From: Pseudogymnoascus destructans
Lineage: Eukaryota > Ascomycota > Leotiomycetes > Thelebolales > Thelebolaceae
DNA: 64,000 bases
Assembly: GCF_001641265.1 (NCBI RefSeq)
Contig: NW_020167524.1
Span: forward strand, 1,302,001 to 1,366,000
Direction of reading: 5' to 3'
The notes beneath the pieces were generated by a model. That model was not told the origin of the DNA. It did not search any database and saw only the letters and a list, made by a program, of their open reading frames with translations. Numbering within the stretch: position 1 is the first letter of the stretch; the number at the start of each line of letters is the position of its first letter. Both the position numbers and the translations under genes were made by a program. Positions 52,259 to 62,920 of the stretch are shown one piece after another.

Positions 52259-54640
52259 ATGTCAACCTACGACTCCTACGACACCGAAGCTCCACGGCGG
52301 CACCGATCCCACCGGCACCACCTCCGGGACGAGCGGGACGACCCTCGTTACGCCGAATCCACGGATACCTACGTCAGAGGCCCGGCTATTGTCGACCCAC
52401 CATATGTCTCGTCGCGACAAGACTTGACACTTCGCGGACGAGAAGATAGCGACCTATCCATCGAAGAAGTCCCAAGAGCCTTTCCGCCGCCCGGCACGGA
52501 TGATCGCTATGGCCCTCCTGCGCGATCCCGCTCAGTCGACCGACACCCCCAGTACGGCCAGTACCTCGGGGACACCAGACGCTCCGAGCGAGACGACGAT
52601 CGCCGTTCGACGACTGAGAAGGGGAAGAAGGGTGTAAGGAGACGCCGCTCGCTGTCGCGCAACCAGAAGATCATGGCCGCTGTCGGCGGCGCTGCTTTGG
52701 CTGTTGGCGGCAAGGAGTTATGGGACTATCGCCAATCCAAGGCGCAGGGAGGCGAGCGCAAGGACCGGAACATACTCGCTACTGCTGCTGTTGGTGCGGC
52801 TGGCGCCTTCGCTGGCTTTGAGGGTGCGGATATCTACACGAAGAGGTTCGGCGACAAGAAGGAGAAAGAGGTCAAGGAGAAGCACGCTATCGCCTACGAC
52901 AGGGATGGACACGCAATCGAGTACTACTCGGAGGAGGAAAAGGAGGAGAAGCCCAAGAAGAGCCGCAGAAAGTCCATCGTCGAAGGCGCCATGGGACTTG
53001 CTGGCTTGGGCGCAGCTGCAAAAGCGATGGGTGGCCATGATGACGACCGCAGCGACCGTGGTGACCGCAGCGACCGTGGTGACCGCAGCGACCGTGGTGA
53101 CCGCAGCGACCGTGGTGACCGCGATGATCGTCGCAGACGTCACAGTAGCGAATCGAGCCGCGGAAGCCGTCGAACCAAGGGAGATGGCGAACGAGGCCGA
53201 GGCAAGTCACCCGAGGGTGTTGCTAAACTCCAGCAGGCTGCAAAGGCCGCTTTACTTGCTGGTGCAGCTGAGGCCTTCCGCGTTCGCAACGAGCCAGGGG
53301 GATGGAACGGTGCTAAAGGCAAGCGCATCTTGACGGCTGCCATCGGAGCTGGTAGTGTTGGTGCAGCCGCAGCTAGCGACAACCCAGAGCACAACAGCAA
53401 ACGCCATCTCTTGGAAGCTGTGGTTGGCGGTTTGGCAGGTAACAGACTGATCAATGGAGCTCGAAGCGACGATGGCAAATCTTCCCATGGTGGGGGTGGC
53501 CGTCACCGCTCTCGTTCTAGATCGGCTATGCCACTCGCTGCTCTTGCTACTGCAGGCTTGGGAGCCATCGCCGCTAAGAAGCGTCACGACCGCTCGACAT
53601 CCCGCTCTCGTGACGACCGACGAAGACGATCCGGCTCAGAAGACAGCCAAGATTCCCGCGACAGACGCCCCAAGCGCAGCAAGAGCGTCACCGACTACGC
53701 GCGAAAGGGCCTAGCAGCACTCGGTCTGAACGACGCCACAGACGACCGTTACGGTAGCAGTAGGAGGGACAGGGACCGTGACATGGACGACTCCCGCAGC
53801 GACGTGCGCAGCCACAAGTCATCATCTCGCCGCTACCGCGACGACCGGTACAGGGACCGGGACTTGGATTCCTCGGACGACGACTACGACCGCAACCGCC
53901 GCGACGACAGGCATCGGGACAGGGACTACGATGACCGGCGGAGTCACCGGGGTTCGGACGGCAGAAGCAGGCAAGTAGCCGAAGGCAAACAAGCGATATA
54001 GCGATTCTGACAGTCTTGGCTGCTCTGCAGATGATAACAAGAGGATCAAGAAGATGAAAGGTAAGCAATTTCTTACTGCTGGTCTTGCGACCGTGGCGAC
54101 TATTCATGCCGCGCATAATATATATCAGGGCGTGGAGAAGCGGAAGGCGGGGCATAAGGCTGTGGCGGAGGGGGATATGACCCCGGAAGAGGTGAGGAAG
54201 GAGAAGGCGAAGGCGAGGATGCGGACGGCGGCTTCGGTTGGCATTGCTGGCCTCGGTATCAAGGGTGCTATCTCTGGTAAGTGAACTCTTCTCATTAACA
54301 GCTACTATTATTTGCTAACTCCTCGTGACCAGAATGGAAAGAAATAAGCGAAATGAGAGGAGAATACCGCAAAGCCCAAATCGAACGAGTAGAACGCCAC
54401 CAAAAACGCCGCGATCGCGCTGCCATCCGCTCCAACCAAGGACGCAGCAGACGCGTCTCTCCCAGTCGCCGCATCGCAGATGCTCCTTACCAGTCGTCGT
54501 CGGATCTTTCTCCCCCGGATGCTAGGAATGGTCGTCAGCGCCTCTATATTGATGATGATCCCTATGCGCCGTACGCTCAGGACTTGCCTCCGCCTCCGGG
54601 GTATGATTCTCGGGATTCTCGGGATTCTCGCAGGGGATAG
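52259..54640 (+). CDS. DUF3824-type fungal protein, Arg/Asp/Ser-rich
   Basis: The long first frame (52259 to about 53970) begins MSTYDSYDTEAPRRHRSHRHH and alternates charged Arg/Asp/Ser-rich stretches with small Gly/Ala helices (KIMAAVGGAALAVGGKELWDYRQSK, NILATAAVGAAGAFAGFEGADIY, AKAALLAGAAEAFRVR, KRILTAAIGAGSVGAAA). A second frame (from about 53979 to 54276) continues SDSDSLGCSADDNKRIKKMKGK and LATVATIHAAHNIYQGVEKRKAGHKAVAEGDMTPEE, and after an intron (54277-54332) ends in EWKEISEMRGEYRK...DSRDSRDSRRG. This order matches fungal DUF3824 proteins, whose role is unknown. The link between the two frames near 53970 needs either an intron whose donor I cannot fix or a frameshift. An 18-bp repeat coding SDRGDR lies at about 53050-53115. 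Confidence 0.75.
53050..53118. repeat. 18-bp coding tandem repeat
   Basis: Four near-identical copies of gaccgcagcgaccgtggt encode (Asp-Arg-Ser-Asp-Arg-Gly) repeats within the DUF3824 gene; the unit length keeps the frame. Confidence 0.92.
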
Positions 54641-56778
54641 AGACCTTCTTTTGACACGACCATTACGACGTTATGACACTACAATACAATACACGCATTC
54701 TACTTTAGAAAGGAGTCAGGAACTCCAAGCAATGATACCCTAGCACACACACACACACACATTACATTACATTCCTCACGCCGCCGCCGCCACCCGCACC
54801 GCCAGCCTCCACAACGCCTTCCTGCCTGCCTCTACTCATTTTCATTTAACCAAACGGCGTCACCATGCATGCTTTTCTTCATCTCGTGTATGGAGTTCGT
54901 TCGTTCTTACCTTATCGCGAGAATACAAAACACTGATTTTCAACCCCCCTGTGATTAGCTCGACGCACTTGAGCGCAAAGCCAGCCCGAGTTTATACCTC
55001 TGTGCCTCTTGCGCCCCGACTTCTTTCCTGCCCTTCCGACACACCCCACCTGTGCAGGTGACCTGCAGCTCGACGCAGGCTTGTGCGGCTGGGATGTCGA
55101 TTTTTACCAGCACGGTGAGCGTTACGACTGCGGATTTTAAGAGATTACGAATTACGAGCGGCGGATACCCACGAACGAATGATGGTTGGATGTGACGGAT
55201 GCGATTGGGTTCGGGGGTTTTCTACTATTAAATACGTTTTTTATCTTTTCTTACTTAGTTCGTGTTATTTGCGCGATGTTTTTTTTATTTTATATTTGAG
55301 ATTTCAGATCATTGCAGGGATAGAATGGACTCAACTCCTGGGTTCTTCATGTGTGTGGGAAGAGGGGTGGAGGAATAGGATAGGGATAGGATAGGGATGG
55401 GGTAGGGATGGGGTAGGGGGGGCAATGCCTGATGATTATATACTTTTAACGAGGAATGGATTTCGTATATTTGGTTCCTGGGTGTGAGATGTGTGGGTGG
55501 TGTATCTACCGACTTATGCTATGAACGAGAAGGGAGGTGTGCAAGATCCGTATACTACAATACTCGGATAGTTCATCAACACCATTTCCCAGTCACAAAC
55601 TCCAAAAGGCACATCCGGCACACTATCAATATCAAAAAATTCTTAACATCCTCCATCCCCCCTCCTACCCCCCATCCCAAGTTTTCAGTCAATTTTCTAT
55701 AATTACAGTAACAACAAAGTCCCAAACGAAGTTGATCATATTATTTCCCCCCTTCCCCCTTCCCCCTTCCCCTTTTCCCTCTGGTCCTCCACCCCTGTCC
55801 CCCACCGCCCCCGTAAACCCGCGAAATCCCAACGCTTCCCCCTCCCCTTCGCCCATGTCTATGCGTAGAGAAGAAAACCCCATCGAACATAAAAGTTGGA
55901 AAAGCGTAGACTCCAGTTGTGCAGGCAGTGCATTGATTGAGATCCTGATACGAAGGAGTTGGGTGGCGATGACTAGTTGGTCGAGGTTCCTTTATTTGGA
56001 ATCCCGGACTTGCCCCTTGCTCCAAGGCTAAGTGCGATAAAGCGACCCCTCTGCCAGTCGTCGGCGTTCCCACAGCCATGAAGTAGAGCGGGCCTGGTAT
56101 TCTTGGCACAAAAAGCACAATCGCAAGAAACCACCAAAAATCCACAAAAAAACCACAATCATCCCATTCGCAACAAAAGGATGTCCAAATACGTATTTTT
56201 TCCACAAACTCGCGCGCGGTGTATAACCCCCTCCACTGCAACGCCAGCAAGTGTTCGGACGTTGGGTGGGTTTGTGTTGTTGCAAAGACAAAAAGAAGTT
56301 TCAAATCTTGAGAAGAACGATGATGTCGTAGATACGAATTTTCCATAAGAAGCTAAGCCGGCTGTTTTCCCTCCTGCGCGATTTCCTGCATAGTTCGTTC
56401 GTGTGTGGTCGAGGCAGTTTCAGTTGTACACAAAATAAAATAAAAAGGGTGTTGGTTTGGTTTTTATTACTTGAAGAATTGTTGCGGTTGGTTATTCCGA
56501 GATTTTTGTAGAATGAGAAAAAAAAGAGAAGAGTGTGTGAGTGTTTTCCCGCTCCGAAAAGTTGTGGGCAAAAATGAAGTTTTTATGCGAGAGAGAGGCT
56601 CATTAAAGTAGGTATATCGGTGATGAAAAGTCCCGCGGGACGCTTGGTGATGTGGTGTGTAAACGGATATGTCGAGAATGAGAGGTATCTTATCATTCGT
56701 AGACTGTAGGTAGGGCCAAGATATCGAAGGTTGCAGAACGGAAGAGCGAGAGAGCGACGAGCGGACAGCGGCAAATTT
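54641..56778. other. Long intergenic region between convergent genes
   Basis: 2.1 kb with no supportable gene. It contains a short (ac)n tract near 54741, cattacattac, a ggatagggatggggtagg purine repeat near 55375-55415, and CT-rich sequence near 55740-55800. The open frames at 55537-56031 (+) and 55741-56346 (-) lie across the C-rich tract and show no domain. Part must be the 3' untranslated regions of both neighbours. Confidence 0.5.
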
Positions 56779-59700
56779 TTACCTCTCCAACTCCTCCCTC
56801 AACACCGGATCCACAAACCCATCAACCTTCTTCCGACTCTTCATATCCAACGCTCCATTCCTCCACGCAGCCCTCAACTTCGCAAAAGCCGGCCTATCCC
56901 TCGCCCTATCCTCCTCCCTCACCAACTCGACATAATGCCTCGCAAACACCTCCGGCACCGTGCGCTTCTTGCTATTCAACACCTCATCATAAAACGTCAC
57001 CAGGTGATTCATCCCAAACATCGCCCGGCGCGCGGAATCCTCGTACGCGCACCGCCGGAACTCCTCGTACATCTGCGGATTGAAGTTGCGGATCAGGAAG
57101 TGCGCCCAGAACTGGTACAGGACTTTCATGTCGTTGTCGACGTCGGCGGTGGGGGAGGAGGAGCGGTTTTGGAGAGCACGGCTGCGGATGGAGGTGTATG
57201 GCTCGCTGGTCTTGGATTCGTTGGGAGGGGTTGGGCCTTGTTGGCTCTTGAGCCACATGACGGGGGGGGCGTTGCCGAAGACGAGGCGCGTGGGGGACAT
57301 GGTTGAGCTGGGGCTTAGGGAATTTCTTAGGCGTTCGGGAGAGCTGTGGTGGTGATTAGCAACTAGCACATAGCTATGGTGACACTGGCATAACTTACAT
57401 TTCCGAACTCTCACCGTTGCCGCTTGTCAACGGGCGACCCTGGCGCTTCTCAGCCTCCTGGGCCTCCTCGATGATGAGCCGCGCATCAATCGAACCATTC
57501 GAGAATGTCCTCGAGTTCGCATTATAAGGAACCCTCTGCGGTGCCTCTCCAGATGCCTTCTGGCTGTACACGACAGTAAGGCTGCTAATCTCCTCATCCG
57601 AGAAGGTAGTAGGAACATCGACATAGTCCGCCGCATTGAACGCCGGCGCAGGCGCAAACTCTGGCACCGCAGCCGAGAGCGGGGAATCGTGAATGGGGGG
57701 AGGAACGAATACGTTCTCGCCGCCGTTCAGATTCGGCGACCCTGCAGCATAGGGAGCGAAGCTCTGGACACCGTTCGGGAACGGTGGCGGGGGTCCTCCT
57801 TGTGGGCCCTGAGGCATCATCCGCTGAGGCATCTGTCCGCGAGGATGGGATTGGCGGTAAAACCTCTCCGGGCCCTTGTTCCTCGCGGCGTCATCTCTCT
57901 CCTCGGTAGGAAGAACCCACTTCTCCCAGCCGTCGTTTCTCCTAAGCCTATCGACGCCATCGTCTCCGACGACAATCCCGATGACATCGGACTCCTGGCA
58001 CGCGTAGCGCAGGAGCTCAAAGTCCTGGGTGAGGGACTGGATTCTCTTGAATCCTGCGATGAAGGACAGGAAGACAAAGCCTTGCGAATCCATGTGCTTC
58101 CTCAGGAAAACATCCTTGCACAGGTTGTCGATGGAGAAGTAGTACTCCAGCTGCATCGTGACCATAGCCATCACGGAATAAGGCTCCGCATATGGGTTGT
58201 ACGACACAGCGCTCATGCTCTGCATTCCCGGGTAATCAAACATAGCACCATTGGTAGAAATCGGCGACATCATCGGAGGCCCATTCGGGTTCCCTGGATA
58301 CCTCGGGTACATCGGTCCCGAATTCGGGTTAGACTGCGATCGCGGGGGAGGAACGCCACTGCGTCCACGCTGAGCCGGATGCGGGAAGCCACCCGCGAAT
58401 GGCTGAGATGGGGGAGTAGGGCTGTATGGGCCATTTGGTCTCATGTTGTAGCCGTTAATTGGCTGCTGGACCTGGCCATTGCTGTAGGCCTGCTGAGGAT
58501 GTTGCTGTTCGTTGGAGAAGTTGCCGTGGTTGCCACGGCCACGGTATCCGCCACGGCCGCGCTCAGAGCGACCCTCGCCGCGCTCACGCCCTTGGTGTCC
58601 GTTGGCGTCCTTCTGGAAGTCGCCGGCGCGGGCATTGAACTCGCTGCGCATGTCATAGCCGGCAGAGTGCGGGTGAGCATGCGAATCAGAGACGCCGTTT
58701 GGCTGCTCATTCTTCTGAGACCTCGCGCCATCGCTTGGGCCATTGGTAGGCTCTGTCTGTGTCGCGATGGACGATCGACGACCATTGGAAGATGCTGCGG
58801 CGTCGGCCTTTGCTGCCGTGGACTCGGTCTTCTTCTCAGCAGTTGGCGGCTTGCGCGCATCACGATACGAATCGCCTACAGACCTCTTGGAGGCGTTAGG
58901 TGGGAGAGACGTAGCACGACCACTGCCAGCGCTGTCTCTGCCACGCTCGCGGTTATCGGGGCCTGTATTCTCGGAAGAAACAGTCTTGTCTCCACCGGGC
59001 CCATCATTCGATGACTGGGCACCACGGCCACCGCCATCACGACCAGCAGGACGTCCCGCACGGCCTCTAGCTCCACGAGCTGGCAGCGGGGTGTTGAAAG
59101 TGACGGATGGTGTATATGGCACGCTAACCCACTTCTCCTTCTGCCTTGGCTGCTTATTCGCGCTGGACTCTGCGTCCTTCTCGTCCTTGTCGATCTTCTC
59201 CTGCGCTTTGCGCTTCTCCTCCTCCAGAGCAGTCTCGGGGGTAGGCCATGAAACGGCGTCTTCAACGGGCGGTGGCAGCTGGTTCGCAGCAGCCTTTTCG
59301 TCCTTGTCGCCCACTCGGCTTCCTCGCGGGGCAGATCGCTTGTTGTAATCCTCCTTCCCCCTGGAAGAATCGGCGTTCTTCTTCTGACCCTTGGTCTCTC
59401 GTGCTGATCCGTTCTGGCTCGGGCCAGCGGACTTCTCGCCCTCATCGGCCTTGGGTTTCCTCTTCTCGGTGGGCTTCGCCTCAGTCGAGGCCTCGGCCGC
59501 TGTGGGCTCCTCGGTCACTGGCTTCGAGGCCATGCGTTGCTGCCAGAAATTTACAGCAGGCGGTGGTGCTGCAACCAGAACCTCCACTGGCTTTGGCTCC
59601 TCCTTCTCTTTCTCAGCATCCTTGTCGGCGTTCTTGTCCTTCTTTCCTTTCCTCGTCTTTCGTCGATCGCCATCTGGCTTCTCAGAGACGGTCTCGGACG

Positions 59701-60085
59701 CGGCTGGTCGGTCCCATGGCGAGTCCGACAGCTTCGGTGCAGCAGCAGCCTCCTCCTCGCGGGGAAGTGTTGATGTCGAAGCGGTGCCGTAGCTCGGCGA
59801 TGCGGGAACCGAGTTCTGGAAAGACGCAGTGGTCGAGCTGGCCAGGGTTCCGGGAACCTTGGCATCGGCGTCACCGTTGGTGCTCCGATTAGCATCAGAC
59901 GTGGCTGCAGTATTGCTGAAGTCCAGCGTGGACTCAACGGACAGGCTCGTATCCTTCGATGGTGTGTTCGTGCTCGACGTATTCTGACTTGAGAGCAGCG
60001 AGGCGTTCGCCGCAGCGCGGCCCTTCGCAGCCTGGGCGTATGAGAAAGCCGCAGCCGACTCTCTTGTTGTTGCTGTGGTGGTCAT
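56779..60085 (-). CDS. La-domain RNA-binding protein (LARP/Sro9-like)
   Basis: Exons are 60085-57399 and 57343-56779 with a 55-base intron (GTAAGT...CCACAG) joining GESSE|ISPERLRNSL; 1083 residues. Residues 1-600 are disordered (Ala/Lys/Glu, then RGG-type EGRSERGRGGYRGRGNH, then Pro/Asn-rich). The La (HTH-La) domain is at about residues 640-730: QLEYYFSIDNLCKDVFLRKHMDSQGFVFLSFIAGFKRIQSL. A Pro-rich linker follows. The second exon encodes a conserved helical C-terminal part (YQFWAHFLIRNFNPQMYEEFRRCAYEDSARRAMFGMNHLVTFYDEVL) that resembles the DM15-type region of LARP1 proteins. Such proteins bind mRNA and regulate translation. The 441-codon frame on the opposite strand (57689-59014) is a shadow. 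Confidence 0.9.
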
Positions 60086-61285
60086 TGTGTAGGTGTGTGT
60101 GGGTGTGTGTGGTCGAAAAAAAGACTTTTGGGTGTTGAAGCGATTTCCGAGGGCGAAAATGCTTGGGTATCGGTTCTTCCGCTACTACGGCTGGAAGAAG
60201 TTCAGCACCTCCAAAGGTGGATGAGCGGAGAGGTGTTGCTAGACCTCCCCGCACGGCACGTACGATTGCCTCTCAGGATTCGTGCTGTCGATTCACCGAG
60301 AAAAAAGTTATGCTTGCAACTTGTTCTGGTCAGAGTTCAAGCCACAATTGTAGAGAGAGAGATCGGGTGATCGGAAGTGCTTAGAAGAACAGGTGTAACC
60401 TGAGTGAGACCTCTTCGAGAAACGACCAGAGTCGAGTGTATCGGTGTAGGAGTCGGTCGTCGTTTGTGGACTCTTGTGGTTAGATTGTGACGATCTGAAA
60501 TCCTGCCGCGAAACCAGAGCGCGAGCGATGAAAGTTGTGGGTGCGAGATGCAATGGGCCCCAGCGCTGGAACTCCTGCTCGCGAGGGCGAAATGGCAAGT
60601 GGCAATCGACTGGTAAAGATGGACTCTGTAAGGTCAAGGTAGTTAGCATCAATTGTTGTGGCCCGGATGAGGTCGTCAAATAGTAGTTTGTGGTGGAGGG
60701 ATGGATGGATCACGAGTGGTGCGAAAAAGAAGATGGCCGTTTGGGGCTGTGGGGCACAAGGGAAGCGAACCTCGTGAATGTTCACCTTGCAGCCAGAGGG
60801 TGAATATGAACAGGATGAATCTGGCGGCAGAGTCGGTGTTGTTTGGTGATTGAATGGGGAAAGTTTCCAAGGTTGTGAGGTTGGAGGTTGGAGGTTGGAG
60901 GTTGGAGGGTGGAGGTTCGGCACGTATCGACTTGCTTGCTGTGTGCTCTGCTTCACAAGCGGAGACACGGGACGGAACACAAAAAGTCGAGAGTCGTCGA
61001 TCGCTGGCGAAGGAAGCTTCTTTCTTGTCGCTGGTGTCAACGAAGGTCCCTGTTAAACCCAGTTGTTTGGGGAGAGAGAGAGAGAAAGAAGTTCAGGAAA
61101 GAGGTGACTTGGGGGAGGGAAGATGGAGGAAGGTCTGAGGTTGATAGGGCTAAAAGTTGCGTTCTTTTTGGGTTGTTGATCTGAATAATGTGGTTCACAA
61201 AAATTAGCTCGGCCGTGCTAAACACACGCCCACATACCACACCCGTAACTCGGCTAGGACAGAAAAAACTCGGTATAAACCATCC
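60086..61285. promoter_or_regulatory. 5' region of the La-domain gene
   Basis: 1.2 kb upstream of the ATG, with a (gtgt)n tract just before it, a 7-base ggttgga repeat at 60880-60912 (about five copies), and CT/GA-rich tracts near 61073-61100. The frames here lack domains. A long 5' leader is plausible. Confidence 0.45.
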
Positions 61286-61700
61286 AGCATCTAGTAGTGT
61301 ATCCAGCGTCTAATCCAGCTCATCCAGCTTGCATCCAGCATCTAGTAGTGTACCCAGCATCAATCCAGCTCTACCATCCAGAATCTAGTAGTGTATCCAG
61401 CGTCTAATCCAGCTCATCCAGCTTGCATCCAGCATCTAGTAGTGTACCCAGCATCAATCCAGCTCATCCAGCTTGCATCCAGCATCTAGTAGTGTATCCA
61501 GCATCTAATCCAGCTCATCCAGCTTGCATCCAGCATCTAGTAGTGTACCCAGCATCAATCCAGCTCTACCATCCAGCATCTAGTAGTGTACCCAGCATCC
61601 AATCCAGCTTGCATCCAGCATCTAGTAGTGTACCCACCATCTACTCTACCACCCACCATCTAGTACTGTATCCAGCTCTACCATCCAGCATCCAGCTTCA
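61286..61700. repeat. Compound minisatellite based on 'catccagcatctagtagtgt'
   Basis: The word catctagtagtgta recurs about nine times, alternating with cccagcatcaatccagct, catccagcttg and similar words, giving a higher-order unit of roughly 50-65 bases repeated with variation. No protein-like frame is kept across it. Confidence 0.93.
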
Positions 61701-61709
61701 TCCAGCCCA

Positions 61710-61885
61710 GTACACTCCCCATACACCCCCCTACACTCCCCCTAATCCCCCATATCCCCTACACTCCCCCATATCCCCTACACTCCCCCATATCCCCCAT
61801 ATCCCCCTACACCCCCCTACACTCCCCCATATCCCCCATATCCCCCATATCCCCATATCCCCCTACACCTCCCCCATAGTGCCAG
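61710..61885. repeat. C-rich minisatellite (tacactcccccatatcccc)n
   Basis: A pyrimidine-rich, G-poor array follows the previous minisatellite directly. Units of 10-20 bases combine tacactcccc and catatccccc. The G strand lies on the minus strand. Confidence 0.9.
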
Positions 61886-62920
61886 AGCCAAACGACCGAT
61901 GTGGCCTGTGAGTGCAACGATCTCCACGGCCGGCGCTTCCGCGGCAGTCTGTGCACCCCAGTCCAGTAACCAGCCCAGTAACCGAAGTACCGCCGCTACT
62001 TGGCTGGCCCTTCTTCTTCAGCACCGACGGGTACGAGTAAGCTTACTCATCTGAGATGTTCCTCCACACCCCCCCACCATATTCCCTTCCCGCCTACTAT
62101 CCCCCCTCCCCCTACGCATACATGTCCGTACGTGCTGTCTGTGTAACAGCAGTCACAAACACCACAAGAGACACTCTCGTCCCCTCACCTCCCGCACCGC
62201 CCCCCCTACCTACCCTTCTCTCATACCTCTCATACCTGTAAAACACAACCCAACCCATCCGTGCATCACCCAGAAAGTATGCGTCCACGCCAAACCATAC
62301 CGTGCAGGCGCCTCCAACCAGACCCGCAACCTCTTGCTGACGTGCATCATTCGAACCAGGATCACTATGGCATGGCATATGCACACCTGTTTCGAGGATA
62401 AACGCACAGAAATACACCCGCGGGGCTCAGGGACCGTGGCATCTTTCCCTCCCCTCCCCAACCTGCCGCCGCTAGCACGCATGCTGCCATCCCTCAGGGC
62501 GGGCTGTCTGGCTACTCGATCTTCCCGTTTAAGAGGTGCACCTGCGGCCGCCGCGTCTCATCCTATCAGCGGGGTAACTGGCCAGACCTGTCCTCGTCCT
62601 CGGTCTGAAAACGCTAGCCTATGTTGGTTCGGGTCGGGGATGTGCGGGCCTGTGGATGGCGTACAGGTCAACAGCAGGAGGGGGGCAGACTATCGAGTAA
62701 AACATCTCTTCTTCTCATTGTATATAAAAGCTGCTCCATATACACGAAATCCCGGGTTGTAATAGCTATCATACTGTACAAGCCTCTGCACACCCAACGT
62801 CCTTCGCTCAATACATACAGACATGCTTCGCTAACCCCGCGCGGCAAAAAATTCTCATTCTCATTCCCCATTCTCATCTCGGCTGTATTATTATGTCACT
62901 CTCCCTCTCATCGCCTGAGC
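61886..62920. other. Intergenic between minisatellites and SFT2
   Basis: About 1 kb. Open frames (62334-62762 and others) lack recognisable domains. CT-rich short repeats (ctcatacctctcatacct) lie near 62220. It contains the 3' flank of SFT2. Confidence 0.5.

Noticed and set aside
55537..56346. Overlapping frames on both strands near the C-rich tract
   Set aside because: Low-complexity C/T-rich sequence; no domain or start context.
57689..59014. 441-codon plus-strand frame
   Set aside because: It is the antisense of the disordered, biased part of the La-domain gene; the real gene has conserved domains and a correct intron on the other strand.
61286..61700. Regularly spaced repeats that could suggest a CRISPR-like array
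   Set aside because: The host is a fungus, units vary in length and there are no unique spacers between identical repeats; it is a minisatellite.
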